Below, piece by piece: positions 33,943 to 42,437 of a stretch of DNA of 64,000 nucleotides (positions are counted from its first letter, which is position 1; each line of letters begins with the position of its first letter). A program made the position numbers and the translations under genes. Below the pieces are notes generated by a model. That model worked only from the letters and a program-made list of their open reading frames with translations, was not told the DNA's origin and made no database searches. Where the stretch lies: contig CAWDLK010000002.1 of NCBI GenBank assembly GCA_963803165.1, positions 372,001 through 436,000 of the forward strand. Direction: 5' to 3'. This DNA is from Changshengia sp963803165 (GTDB taxonomy: Bacteria; Chloroflexota; Dormibacteria; Aeolococcales; Aeolococcaceae).

Positions 33943-34704
33943 TCAGTCCGACACCTCGAGGACGATGCGACCCCGACCGTGGCCGGTCTCGGACGCGCCG
34001 TGCGCCGCCTCCGCCTTGGCGAGCGGAAAACGCTCACCGACGAGCGGTGTCAGGCTGCCGTCGACGACGAGCGCGGCCAGCTGATCGAGGATCTGCCGGA
34101 TGGCTGGCGGCGCCTGCACCCCAGACGTGCGAACGCCGTGCTGCTCCGCCCGCTCCGACTGGGGCATCCCCGCCACCGAGACCAGGATGCCTCCCTTTCT
34201 GAGGACGCTCCACGATCGATCGGTGACATCTCCTCCGACGGTGTCGAACACCACGTCGACATCCTGGACGACGTCCTCGAAACGGGAGGCGGAGTAGTCG
34301 ACGACCTCGTCCGCACCCACGGAACGGACGAAGTCGAGGTTGGCCGTCGAGGTGGTGGCGATGACGTGGGCGCCCTTCCAGCGCCCCAGCTGGACCGCGA
34401 GGCCGCCCGCCCCGCCGGAGCCGCCGTGGACCAGCAGGCGCTGACCCGTCACCAGGCCCGCGGTCTCGAAGAGCCCCCACCACGCCGTGACGCCGCCGAC
34501 GGGCAGGGTCGCAGCCTGCGCGAAGCTCACGGCCTCCGGCTTGCGGGCGATCGACTGCGCCGGGGCGGTCGCATATTCCGCGTAGGCGCTCTGGCCGCGG
34601 CCGGACACGTCGCCGCCGACGGTGAAGCCGGCCGCACCCGAGCCCACCTCGGCCACGCGGCCGGCGAGGTCCAGCCCGGGGATGTAGGGCAGCTCGAGGG
34701 GCAT
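33943..34704 (-). pseudogene. zinc-independent quinone oxidoreductase missing its N-terminus
   Basis: Residues from MPLELPYIPGLDLAGRV onward match an NADP-dependent MDR-type quinone oxidoreductase: GRGQSAYAEYA, LPVGGVTAWWGLFETAGL, LLVHGGSGGAGGLAVQLGRW and a C-terminal end GRIVLEVSD. About 50-55 residues of the catalytic N-terminal domain are absent. Upstream, the open frame (to 34998) is only antisense to the HxlR gene. The break at about 34702-34708 coincides with loss of the HxlR N-terminus on the other strand. An in-frame ATG at 34704 exists but would give an incomplete fold. Confidence 0.75.
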
Positions 34705-35001
34705 GGGCTGACGAGCGTCTTCGCCCTCCTGGGCAAGCGCTGGACCGGGGTGATCATCGGTGCGCTCCTCGACGGACCAGCTCGCTTCGGTGAGATCGCG
34801 GCAGGGATACCCGGGATCACCGAGGCGATGCTCTCGACCCGGCTCGCGGAGCTCCAGAAGGTGGGCCTGGTGGACCGTGAGGTGCTGCCCGGTCCTCCAA
34901 TCGCTTCGATCTACCGGCTCACCGATCGGGGAACAGCGCTGCGCCCTGCTCTGACGGCGCTGGCCCGCTGGGCCGATCAGCACCTGCCCGCACCGCACTG
35001 A
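34705..35001 (+). pseudogene. HxlR-family regulator missing its N-terminus
   Basis: About 98 codons beginning LTSVFALLGKRWTGVIIGAL match HxlR winged-helix proteins (GPARFGEIAAGIPGITEAML, STRLAELQKVGLVDREV, IYRLTDRGTALRPALTALA). The usual start with its conserved Cys is gone, and the coding sequence fuses back-to-back with the oxidoreductase fragment. HxlR/oxidoreductase pairs are normally divergent around a shared promoter, so one deletion removed that promoter and both 5' ends. No plausible start codon with a ribosome site remains. Confidence 0.75.
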
Positions 35002-35070
35002 GCGGCACCTCGGAGCCGCTCCACCGTCCCTTCTCGAGCCCGGACCCGCGGAATCGACGGATGCGGGCGG

Positions 35071-35916
35071 CTAGGCTCGGCGCACCGTGATGCCGCCGAA
35101 CGAGCTGCGTCCGCACACCTCGACCGTGGCCTCACCGCGCCCGGGCGGTCCGGCGGCCTCCAGCTCGTTGTGCACGCTGCCGTGGTGGGCCTGGAGGTCC
35201 AACCACGCAGCGACGCCGGTCCGGACCCCCACATCGACCCGTCCGTACCCGGTCTGGGCCACGATCGCGCCGGACGCGACCTCACCGAGGTCGATGTCGC
35301 CGTACGCAGTCTTGGCGGTGACCCCGGCGCGGGCCCGATCGACCGACACCTTGCCAAAGGAGGCGTTGACCTGGAGGCTTCCGGTGGCCTCGCCGACCCA
35401 GGTGTCGCCTGCCGAGTTCCTGATCACCGCCGGGCCATCGACCGCGCCGATCCGCACGGCGCCGACCCCGGTCCTGGCCTCCACCCGTCCTCGCGCTCGG
35501 TCCACGGTGATGTTGCCGGCACTGGTGCGCAGTTGCAGGGAGCCTGCCGTGTCGAGCACGATCTCGCCGCCGGTCCTCAGGTCACAGTCGCCAAGGTTCC
35601 CCACACAGCGGATGGCGGCGAAGCCGGCGTCGACGCGCAGTGAGGAGCCGGCAGGCAGAGAGATGGTCACGTCGATGGCATCGCGGCCCGGACCCAGGAC
35701 GGTGTAGAACCGGCGCCTGGGCGCCCGGACCAGCAGGGTGCCGCCCGTGCAGTCCACGACGGTCTGTTCGGCCGCGCTGACGTCGGACCTCCTGGCGGAG
35801 TCGCTGGGTCGCACCTCCACCACGGTGTCACGGCGGTCACTCGCGGCGATCCGGATGTCGCCGCAGTCGAGCTCGACGCTCACCGCTATGGGTTCGGGGG
35901 TGTCGAACGTGGGCAT
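35071..35916 (-). CDS. DUF4097 beta-helix repeat protein, copy A
   Basis: A 281-residue protein made of short beta repeats ending in G-x-I/V units (GNITVDRARGRVEARTGVG, KTAYGDIDLGEVASGAIVAQ, TGYGRVDVG), typical of DUF4097 (adhesin-like beta-helix). There is no signal peptide, so it is likely cytoplasmic or membrane-associated. GAGGAG lies 6 nt before the ATG. It is the last gene of the operon Arc-regulator, DUF4097 copy B, ABC ATPase, permease, copy A. Copy B is closely similar. Function unknown. Confidence 0.85.
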   Translation of the reverse strand: MPTFDTPEPIAVSVELDCGDIRIAASDRRDTVVEVRPSDSARRSDVSAAEQTVVDCTGGTLLVRAPRRRFYTVLGPGRDAIDVTISLPAGSSLRVDAGFAAIRCVGNLGDCDLRTGGEIVLDTAGSLQLRTSAGNITVDRARGRVEARTGVGAVRIGAVDGPAVIRNSAGDTWVGEATGSLQVNASFGKVSVDRARAGVTAKTAYGDIDLGEVASGAIVAQTGYGRVDVGVRTGVAAWLDLQAHHGSVHNELEAAGPPGRGEATVEVCGRSSFGGITVRRA

Positions 35917-35944
35917 GTCTCGCTCCTCTCGGTCCCAGTGCGCG

Positions 35945-36706
35945 CTAGGCGATCCTGCGGCGGTAAGCCCTCATCGCGAAGAGGAACGCGACGATGAGGA
36001 TGCCGACGCACCAGGCCAGGGCGATCCAGATGTCGGTGCCGACCGCCTTCTGGGTCAGGAGGTCGCGGATGGTGTTGACGATGGACGTCACCGGCTGGTT
36101 GTCGGCGAAGGCCCGCACCGGGCCGGGCATGGTGCCGGTGGGCACGAATGCCGAGCTGACGAACGGCAGGAGGACGATCGGGTAGGAGAACGCGCCCGCG
36201 CCGTCCGCGGACTTCGCGGAGAGACCGACGAACACGGCGATCCAGGTCAGCGCCACCGTGAAGAGGATCAGGATGCCGGTGACCGCGAGCCACGCCAGCA
36301 CGCCCGCCCCCGAGCGGAAGCCCATGAGCAGGGCGACCAGCACGACGATCGCGAGTGCGATCAGGTTGGCGACCACCGAGGTCAGCACGTGCGCCCACAG
36401 CACCGACGACCGCGCGATCGGCATGGAGTGGAAGCGCTGGAAGATGCCGCTCTGCATGTCTAGGAAGAGCCGGAACCCGACGTAGGAGATGCCGGAGGCG
36501 ATGGTGATGAGCAGGATGCCCGGCAGCAGGTAGGTCACATACGAGGGCGACCCCGACTTGATGGCGCCCCCCAGGACGTAGACGAACAGCAGCATGAAGG
36601 CGATCGGCATGAGCGCGGTCGTGATGATGGTGTCCGGGCTGCGCGTGACGTGGCGCAGGGATCGACCGGTCAGGACCGCGGTGTCGCCGAAGAAGTGCCT
36701 GGTCAT
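35945..36706 (-). CDS. ABC-2 exporter permease (DrrB-like)
   Basis: A 253-residue protein with six membrane helices (IITTALMPIAFMLLFVYVLG through IALAWCVGILIVAFLFAMRA) and the ABC-2 core segment FQRFHSMPIARSSVLWAHVL. It resembles daunorubicin-type DrrB permeases. The start overlaps the ATPase stop by 4 bp (ATGA). With the ATPase it would form an exporter for a drug, lipid or peptide; substrate unknown. Confidence 0.88.
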   Translation of the reverse strand: MTRHFFGDTAVLTGRSLRHVTRSPDTIITTALMPIAFMLLFVYVLGGAIKSGSPSYVTYLLPGILLITIASGISYVGFRLFLDMQSGIFQRFHSMPIARSSVLWAHVLTSVVANLIALAIVVLVALLMGFRSGAGVLAWLAVTGILILFTVALTWIAVFVGLSAKSADGAGAFSYPIVLLPFVSSAFVPTGTMPGPVRAFADNQPVTSIVNTIRDLLTQKAVGTDIWIALAWCVGILIVAFLFAMRAYRRRIA

Positions 36707-37530
36707 CGTGGTCCCTCAGTTGTCGATGCCGGCGCTGCGGACATCACCGCGTCGCCATTCCTGCCCTTGCCAGCGACGATCGCGAGGAACACGTCCTCGA
36801 GGGTCGGCTGCTTCTCGACGTACTCGACTGTGGCGGGCGGGAGCAGCTGCTTGAGCTCGGTGAGGGTGCCGTTCACCATGATCCGACCCTCATGGAGGAT
36901 GGCAATCCGGTCGGCGAGCTGCTCGGCTTCGTCGAGGTACTGGGTCGTGAGCAGCACCGTGGTGCCGTGCCCGGCCAGCTCCCTGACGGCCTGCCAGACC
37001 TCGAGGCGCCCCTGGGGGTCGAGCCCAGCCGTCGGCTCGTCGAGGAAGACGACCGGCGGGTTCCCGATCAGGCTCATCGCGATGTCGAGGCGGCGGCGCA
37101 TGCCACCCGAATACGTCGACACCCTCCGCGCGGCCGCGTCGCTCAGCGAGAAACGATCGAGCAGGTGGTCCGCGATCGTGCCCGGGTCCACGAGGTGCCG
37201 CAAGCGGGCGACCAGGACGAGGTTCTCCCGCCCGCTGAGGATCTCGTCGACGGCCGCGAACTGTCCGGTGAGGCTGATGGACTGCCGCACGTCCGCAGCC
37301 TGCGTGGTCACGTCGAAGCCGTTGACCGTGGCAGTCCCCGCGTCAGCCCTGAGCAACGTGGCCAGGATGTTGACGATCGTCGTCTTGCCCGCACCGTTCG
37401 AGCCGAGCAGGGCGAAGATGCTGCCCGGCGCCACGTCGAAGTCGACGCCGCGCAGCACCTCCAGGCGCTTGTACGACTTCTCCAGGGCCAGGACGTGGAT
37501 CGCGGGCCCCTGGGCCTGCTCGGCTGTCAT
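36703..37530 (-). CDS. ABC exporter ATPase (DrrA-like)
   Basis: A 275-residue ATPase: Walker A LLGSNGAGKTTIVNIL, Q-loop SLTGQFAAVDEIL, signature YSGGMRRRLDIAMSL, Walker B VVFLDEPTAGLDPQG and switch His region LLTTQYLDEAEQLAD. The tail PTLEDVFLAIV fits DrrA proteins. The start at 37530 overlaps the preceding DUF4097 stop (ATGA); ATG 37536 is an alternative. Part of the five-gene operon 39074-35071. Confidence 0.9.
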   Translation of the reverse strand: MTAEQAQGPAIHVLALEKSYKRLEVLRGVDFDVAPGSIFALLGSNGAGKTTIVNILATLLRADAGTATVNGFDVTTQAADVRQSISLTGQFAAVDEILSGRENLVLVARLRHLVDPGTIADHLLDRFSLSDAAARRVSTYSGGMRRRLDIAMSLIGNPPVVFLDEPTAGLDPQGRLEVWQAVRELAGHGTTVLLTTQYLDEAEQLADRIAILHEGRIMVNGTLTELKQLLPPATVEYVEKQPTLEDVFLAIVAGKGRNGDAVMSAAPASTTEGPR

Positions 37531-38522
37531 CGCCATGACCGTTGTCTCCCCGGTTGCGGTTCGCCGCCTGGGAGGCGAGCCTCGGCAAGCTCCGCTGGTG
37601 GAGCCGCGACGGGCTGGGACCGGCGCACGGTGATGTCGCCATGCGGGGTCCGGGCGCGAACGTCGACGGTGTCCTCTCCCGGCTGCGGCGGGCCAGCGCT
37701 CTCCAGGTCGTTGAGCACCTTGCCGGACTCGGTCTGCAGGTCCAGCCAGGCGGCGACGCCCGTGCGAACCCCCACGTCGACCCGGCCCCAGCCGGTCTGG
37801 GCCACGATGGCGCCATGCGCCACCTCGCCGAGGTGGATGTCGCCGTACGCGGTCCTGGCGGCGACGCCAGCGTGGGCGCGGTCGACGGAGACGTTGCCGG
37901 AGGCGGCCTTCACCCGGAGGTCACCGGTGGCCTCGCCGACCCAGGTGTCGCCCGTCGAGTTCCGGATCACGGTCGGGCCGTCGATGGCGCCAATCCAGAT
38001 GCTCCCCGTCGCGGTCTTGGCCTCCACCCGGCCGAGCACCCGGTCCACGGCGATGTTGCCGGCACCGGTGCGCGCGTGCAGGGGGCCTGCCACCTCCAGC
38101 ACGATCTCGCCGCAACCGGTCCTCAGGTCACACGCGCCAAGGCTTCCGGCGCAGCGGACGGCGGCGAGGCCGGCGGCGACGCGCAGCGACGAACCGGCAG
38201 GAACGTGGATCTCCACATCGACGGACTGGCGCCGCCACCCGAAGGGCAGGTACCGAAGCCAGCGCCGGGGCGCCCTGACCAGCAGCGTGCCCCCCGCGCA
38301 GTCCACCGTTGTCTGTTCGGCAGCGATGACGTCGACCCTCCTGGCCGGGTCGCTGGGACGCACCTCCACGGTCGTGTCGCTGCGGTCACTCGCGGCGATC
38401 CGGATGTCACCGGTGACCAGCTCGACGCTCACCGCTATCGGCTCAGGAGTGTCGAACCTTGCCAGGGAAGGCTCCGGCGCTCCGGCGGCGCGGACAGGCG
38501 GCGTCACGGTGGGCTCCCTCAC
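37527..38522 (-). CDS. DUF4097 beta-helix repeat protein, copy B
   Basis: A 331-residue paralogue of the 35071-35916 protein, sharing blocks such as FDTPEPIAVSVEL, DIRIAASDR, TLLVRAPRR and GVRTGVAAWLDLQ. It has an extra N-terminal 20 residues and a C-terminal Pro/Arg tail. The two copies flank the ABC genes in one operon, so they probably arose by duplication within it. GTG 38522 directly follows the Arc-type regulator stop. Function unknown; envelope stress or surface roles are possible but unproven. Confidence 0.85.
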   Translation of the reverse strand: MREPTVTPPVRAAGAPEPSLARFDTPEPIAVSVELVTGDIRIAASDRSDTTVEVRPSDPARRVDVIAAEQTTVDCAGGTLLVRAPRRWLRYLPFGWRRQSVDVEIHVPAGSSLRVAAGLAAVRCAGSLGACDLRTGCGEIVLEVAGPLHARTGAGNIAVDRVLGRVEAKTATGSIWIGAIDGPTVIRNSTGDTWVGEATGDLRVKAASGNVSVDRAHAGVAARTAYGDIHLGEVAHGAIVAQTGWGRVDVGVRTGVAAWLDLQTESGKVLNDLESAGPPQPGEDTVDVRARTPHGDITVRRSQPVAAPPAELAEARLPGGEPQPGRQRSWR

Positions 38523-39074
38523 CTATCGGGCCCAGCCGGTGTAGCGCCGGTTGCCGAGGGGTGTGCGAGGCTCGAACCGCCAATCTGGGTCGGCGCGCTG
38601 AAGCGCGCCAGCGGTGGCTCGCACCAGCCAGGTGTTGATGGACAGGCCCTCCCTCCGGGCGGCGCTCTCCACCCGGGCCTTGAGGTGCTCGGGCATGCGG
38701 AGGTTGATCCGGGCCAGCTCGCTCTCCTCCGTGTCGCTCACGGGCGGCTCGAGCTCCGACATGGCGCCCGCCCAGCCCGCCGTCCCCTGGGCCCCTCCCC
38801 CCTCCAGCGGCTCGGTGGACGGGAGCTCGGGCGGCGGGAGGGTGACCACGAATTGGGGCTCCTGGCCGCGGAGCCGCAACTCGACCGATCCCGGTGCCAG
38901 GTCGCAGGTGATCTCCTCCACAGCGGTGGAGAGGGCGTCCTGGAGGGCCAGGCGCATCGCGGCCTCCAGGGGTCCGACGAGGCGCTCGGCGAGGGCGCGG
39001 GCCTCCTCGCCCCCGGGTTCGGCGGACAGCAGGAGCTGGCGTTGAAGGTTCTCGACGTAGGGGCGCAGGTCCAT
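38523..39074 (-). CDS. Arc/CopG ribbon-helix-helix regulator with helical N-terminal domain
   Basis: A 183-residue protein. The C-terminal ribbon-helix-helix (about 120-160) reads ARINLRMPEHLKARVESAAR, then EGLSINTWLVRATAGAL, as in HicB/Arc-type antitoxins. The N-terminal 100 residues are helical and acidic, unlike simple antitoxins. No HicA-type toxin is adjacent. It heads the DUF4097-ABC operon and lies behind a strong leaderless promoter with repeat half-sites, so it is most likely the operon's autorepressor. Confidence 0.8.
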   Translation of the reverse strand: MDLRPYVENLQRQLLLSAEPGGEEARALAERLVGPLEAAMRLALQDALSTAVEEITCDLAPGSVELRLRGQEPQFVVTLPPPELPSTEPLEGGGAQGTAGWAGAMSELEPPVSDTEESELARINLRMPEHLKARVESAARREGLSINTWLVRATAGALQRADPDWRFEPRTPLGNRRYTGWAR

Positions 39075-39109
39075 GGCATCATAATGGCATCACATTAGAG
39101 CCATGTCAA
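39074..39109 (-). promoter_or_regulatory. leaderless promoter and TGGCATCA direct-repeat operator
   Basis: On the minus strand: TTGACA (39109-39104), 17 bp, CATTAT (39086-39081), 6 nt, ATG 39074. TGGCATCA occurs on the plus strand at 39074-39081 and 39085-39092 with an 11-bp period across the -10 box, as expected for ribbon-helix-helix dimers. Likely autoregulation. Confidence 0.7.
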
Positions 39110-39289
39110 GCCAGTTGTGCGCCAGCTTGGCTCCAGGTGCATCGGGGCCGCGGGAACCTCATCGGGGAATCGCCGGGGCTCGGCCGCCTTCTGGATGACG
39201 CCTTCGCAGCGCTCACCGATGTCATCGAGGCTGACCCGCCGCGCGTCGCGACACCCGAGCCCTGCCCTCCCCGAGGGAGAGCCCCTCTG

Positions 39290-39823
39290 CTACTCGCGAC
39301 GGAGCGTGATCCAGAGGTCCGGCTTGATGAGTGCCGCCAGTATGAATGGCCAGAGCCGGGGTCGGTGGCACTGATAGCTCACCGCCTCGTCGCCGGCCAC
39401 CTCGAAGGACCGCTGCCGGCTGAGGTGGCGCCCCTGACCGAGTCGCAGGGTGTGATGCCCGGGCGCCATGGCCACCTCGACTGTCTCCTGAGGGGCGATC
39501 GCCCCCACCACCTTCCCGTCGAGCGCGATGTTCCACTCCTCCCGCCCGCCATCCCCGACTCCGCTGATCGTGTTCCCACCCCACGTGCGGGACAGCCGCA
39601 GCGTCGCCTCACCGGCCACCGCTCCTCCCCCGCCTGTGGGCGCCGCACCACGTCGTGCTGCGGGTCGGCCGTCGCCACGACCCCGACGCGACAGGAAGCG
39701 CGTCAGGGAGAAGAGGAGGAGCGCAGCCACCACCACGATGCCGATGACGATCTGGACGATGTGGCTGCCGGACCCACCCAGGACGCCCGCCACGATGGTC
39801 GCGCCTCGCGAAGCTATGGGCAT
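39290..39823 (-). CDS. membrane-anchored protein with PEGA-like domain, paralogue 1
   Basis: A 177-residue protein with one membrane helix (about 22-43, SHIVQIVIGIVVVAALLLFS), a basic linker, then a domain of about 105 residues: ATLRLSRTWGG, WNIALDGKVVGAIAPQETVE, APGHHTLRLGQG, and end AALIKPDLWITLRRE. The G-x-H-x-L-R-L strand resembles PEGA-type beta domains that present at surfaces. A close paralogue without the helix follows at 39903. I recognise no named family. Confidence 0.7.
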   Translation of the reverse strand: MPIASRGATIVAGVLGGSGSHIVQIVIGIVVVAALLLFSLTRFLSRRGRGDGRPAARRGAAPTGGGGAVAGEATLRLSRTWGGNTISGVGDGGREEWNIALDGKVVGAIAPQETVEVAMAPGHHTLRLGQGRHLSRQRSFEVAGDEAVSYQCHRPRLWPFILAALIKPDLWITLRRE

Positions 39824-39902
39824 GAGTTGCGCTTGCCTCCTCCTGCGCGCATCACCTCGAAGTCCTGTGATGTCCCGGCGCGCCGCATCTCTCGATATCT
39901 CG

Positions 39903-40220
39903 TCAAGTTCGCCTGAGGGTGATCCAGAGATCGGGCTTGATGAGTGCCGCCACGATATGCGGTGGGCCGTACCGGGGACCGTGGCAGCTGTAGCTCACCA
40001 CCTCGTCCTCAGCGACCTCGAGGTCCCGGAGCGGGCTTCGGTTCCGGCCCCGGCCCAAGAGACGCAACGAGTGCCGGCCCGGGCTGATCGACACCTCGAC
40101 GGTCTCTCCCGCGGCGATGGCGCCCACCACCCGGCCATCGATGGAGATGTTGTAGGTCTCCATGCCGAGCAGGGGACTGTAGCTTGCCGCCCGTGAGAGA
40201 CGGATCGTCGCTTCGCCCAT
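39903..40220 (-). CDS. soluble PEGA-like domain protein, paralogue 2
   Basis: A 105-residue protein equivalent to the C-terminal domain of the 39290-39823 protein: EATIRLSRAASYSP, YNISIDGRVVGAIAAGETVE, SPGRHSLRLLGRGRN, and end AALIKPDLWITLRRT. No membrane segment or signal. AAGGAGG lies 8 nt before the ATG. It lies 12 bp after the ABC permease gene on the same strand and may be cotranscribed. Function unknown. Confidence 0.75.
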   Translation of the reverse strand: MGEATIRLSRAASYSPLLGMETYNISIDGRVVGAIAAGETVEVSISPGRHSLRLLGRGRNRSPLRDLEVAEDEVVSYSCHGPRYGPPHIVAALIKPDLWITLRRT

Positions 40221-40232
40221 TCTCGAGCCTCC

Positions 40233-41039
40233 TTACGCCTGTATCCGCCGCACCGCGCCCGGCCCAACGCTGCCGCCGGGGCCCACGCCCGTCGCCCTCA
40301 CGGCACGGGAGCCGGTGATCAGCCGCTCCCGGTCGAACAGGGCGGCCACCACCCGCCACATGGCGATGTCGATCACCAGCAACCCGAGCCCGAACCCCAC
40401 CGCCGTCCACACGCCCAGAGGCACGATCTGGAAGGACACCAGGGCCGTCACCGCCAGCGGCGGCAGGCTGGCGAGGGTGCCCAGCTGCTGGGCGACCCGG
40501 ACGTCACTGGATCGCGCCGAGATCGCGATGCCGACCCCGATCGACCACATGGCGAGCAGCGGCGCGAACAGCGCCTGGGCGAGGATGTGCGGGCCTTCAC
40601 TCAGAGTCGCCGCCACGGCGGGGTTCTGGGCGAAGAAGTGGGCGAGGACCACGACCAGGGCGAACAGGAGGTACGCGATCCCGACCGAGGGGATGAGCGG
40701 GGCCAGCGCCTTGCCGAGCAGGATCTCTCCGCGTCGCACCGGCGTGGTCAGCAGCGGCTCCAGGGTTCCCTGGTCCCGCTCCCCCACCACCGAGTAGGCG
40801 GCGATGGTGGAGGGGATGACCGCCGGCACGATCAGGAGGACAAGGAACGTCGAGCCCACTTCCTTGGCGACCACCGCGGGCTTGATGGCGGCACTGAGCA
40901 CAAAGATGACGATCGCTGGGTTGATCAGGAAGACGAAAGGCAGCACCAGCATGGCGCCGATGATGAACGGGGTGCGACGGTACTCACGCATCTCCTTGCG
41001 CGCCACGGCGGCCAGCCGTCTCCCGTCGAGGCCGATCAC
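40233..41039 (-). CDS. ABC-2 exporter permease (NatB-like)
   Basis: A 268-residue protein with six membrane helices (TPFIIGAMLVLPFVFLINPA onward) and the ABC-2 hallmark YSVVGERDQGTLEPLLTTPV, a NatB/YhaP-type motif. The GTG 41039 start overlaps the ATPase stop (GTGA). It forms an exporter with the ATPase upstream; Na+ or other cation or peptide export is known in the family, but the substrate here is not predictable. Confidence 0.85.
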   Translation of the reverse strand: MIGLDGRRLAAVARKEMREYRRTPFIIGAMLVLPFVFLINPAIVIFVLSAAIKPAVVAKEVGSTFLVLLIVPAVIPSTIAAYSVVGERDQGTLEPLLTTPVRRGEILLGKALAPLIPSVGIAYLLFALVVVLAHFFAQNPAVAATLSEGPHILAQALFAPLLAMWSIGVGIAISARSSDVRVAQQLGTLASLPPLAVTALVSFQIVPLGVWTAVGFGLGLLVIDIAMWRVVAALFDRERLITGSRAVRATGVGPGGSVGPGAVRRIQA

Positions 41040-42025
41040 TGCCGCGCCTCCGGGTCGTCGTCGACCAGATGGAGGTAGACGTCCTCCAGCGAGTGGCGCG
41101 CCTCCGCGATCGACACCACGTCCGCGCCGGCCGCGACCAGGGCACGGGTGACCTTGGGTGCCGCGACCCTGGGGTCGGCCACGCTCAGCACGTACGACGC
41201 GGCGCCCTGGGCGCGCCAACTCGCGACCCCCGAGTCACCGGTGAACACGGTCTCGGGAGCCGAGAGGGGCACCGCCGTCTCCACCTCCAGGGCTCCGCTG
41301 AAGAGACGGGTCCTGAGCTCGTCGGGACGGCCGATGATGAGCAGCCGGGTGTTGAGGATGGCCACCCGATCGCAGAGTCGCTCGGCCTCCTCCAGTCGGT
41401 GGGTGGTGAGGAACACGGTCACCCCACGCTGGCGCAGGCCGTCGATCAGCTCGTGCACCTCCCGAGCGGCCGCGGGGTCCAGCCCTGAGGTCGGCTCGTC
41501 GAGAAACATGATCGCCGGGTCGCTCAGCAGCGCTCGGGCAAGTCCGACGCGCTGCCGAAGGCCCTTGGAGAGGCTGCGGCAGAGGTCGCGGGAGCGCCGC
41601 TCCAGATTGACCACCTCGAGGGCGCGAGCGATCCGCGGGCCGGCCGATTGCAGGCCGTAGAGGCCGGCGAAGAGCTCCAGGTTCTCCTGGACGGTGAGCC
41701 GGAGGTAGAGGCCAGGGTTCTCCGGCATGACGGAGATGAGCCTCCGGATCTCGCCGCCGGTCCTTGCCGAGAGGGGTATTCCCGCGACCACCGCAGACCC
41801 GGAGGTCGGGGCGATGAGGGTCCCGAGCGTCCTCACCGTGGTCGTCTTCCCCGCCCCATTGGGTCCGAGGAAGCCGAACACCTCGCCCGGAGCGACCTCG
41901 AACGAGACATCCTCGAACGCCACGCGCTCGCCGAAGCGTTTCGTCAAGTGGCTGACCGCCAGCGCCGGCGCTGCGCCTGCCGACGGTCTCTCGTCCGGCG
42001 CGGGAGCTGCGGCGTCGTCACTCAT
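41036..42025 (-). CDS. ABC exporter ATPase (NatA-like)
   Basis: A 329-residue ATPase: Walker A FLGPNGAGKTTTVRTL, Q-loop ISVMPENPGLYLRLTV, signature LSKGLRQRVGLARAL, Walker B IMFLDEPTSGLDPAA, switch His LTTHRLEEAERLCD. A C-terminal regulatory extension follows the ATPase core, ending in HSLEDVYLHLV. No Shine-Dalgarno is visible at ATG 42025; a direct repeat (GATATGAG) overlaps the start region. Coupled to the permease. Confidence 0.9.
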   Translation of the reverse strand: MSDDAAAPAPDERPSAGAAPALAVSHLTKRFGERVAFEDVSFEVAPGEVFGFLGPNGAGKTTTVRTLGTLIAPTSGSAVVAGIPLSARTGGEIRRLISVMPENPGLYLRLTVQENLELFAGLYGLQSAGPRIARALEVVNLERRSRDLCRSLSKGLRQRVGLARALLSDPAIMFLDEPTSGLDPAAAREVHELIDGLRQRGVTVFLTTHRLEEAERLCDRVAILNTRLLIIGRPDELRTRLFSGALEVETAVPLSAPETVFTGDSGVASWRAQGAASYVLSVADPRVAAPKVTRALVAAGADVVSIAEARHSLEDVYLHLVDDDPEARQ

Positions 42026-42044
42026 ATCTGGGAGATCTCATATC
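42021..42044 (-). repeat. GATATGAG direct repeat at the ABC operon start
   Basis: GATATGAG occurs twice on the minus strand with a 16-bp period (plus-strand 42021-42028 and 42037-42044). The second copy contains the ATG of the ATPase gene. It may be a regulator site or duplicated translation/transcription signal. No cognate regulator is adjacent. Confidence 0.4.
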
Positions 42045-42437
42045 GCTAAGGCCGTCGTCAACGCTCGGGAGGGTGGCGTTTGGCACCGCAGTCTACATCC
42101 GCTTGAGAGGCGATCGTAGAGCCCGCAGACGACCTCGGAGAACGCCCCGCCTCGACACAGTAGGTCGGGGCGGCGCTCCCCATCGCAGTCGCTCTTCTCG
42201 TCACCGGGCTGTTCCTCGTAGGCCGCAGTCTCTCCTCCCTATCCGAGCCTGGCCGGATACCCCGCTCCGCCCTGTGGGTACCCGGCCGGGCCGTCACTCC
42301 GTCCCTGTGATGGGTTGCCGGTGGATGGAGTTGTTCAGGACGGACGGCAACTTCTCCTGGACGGGATTGTCGGGGCGTGGGATGATCCGGGCGGGCCTGT
42401 TCCGCAGCAGAACGCCACGCACCAGGGAGATGACGCG
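42045..42437. other. 393-bp intergenic region, no gene seen
   Basis: This divergent region lies between the NatA-like gene and the DHFR-fold gene. It should hold both promoters. I see a possible TTGACG (minus strand, about 42055-42060) for the ABC operon and GGGAG before the DHFR gene. No RNA gene, repeat array or convincing ORF was found. Confidence 0.4.

Noticed and set aside
38523..39074. HicAB toxin-antitoxin locus
   Set aside because: Only the ribbon-helix-helix antitoxin-like domain is present; no toxin gene is adjacent, and the context is an exporter operon.
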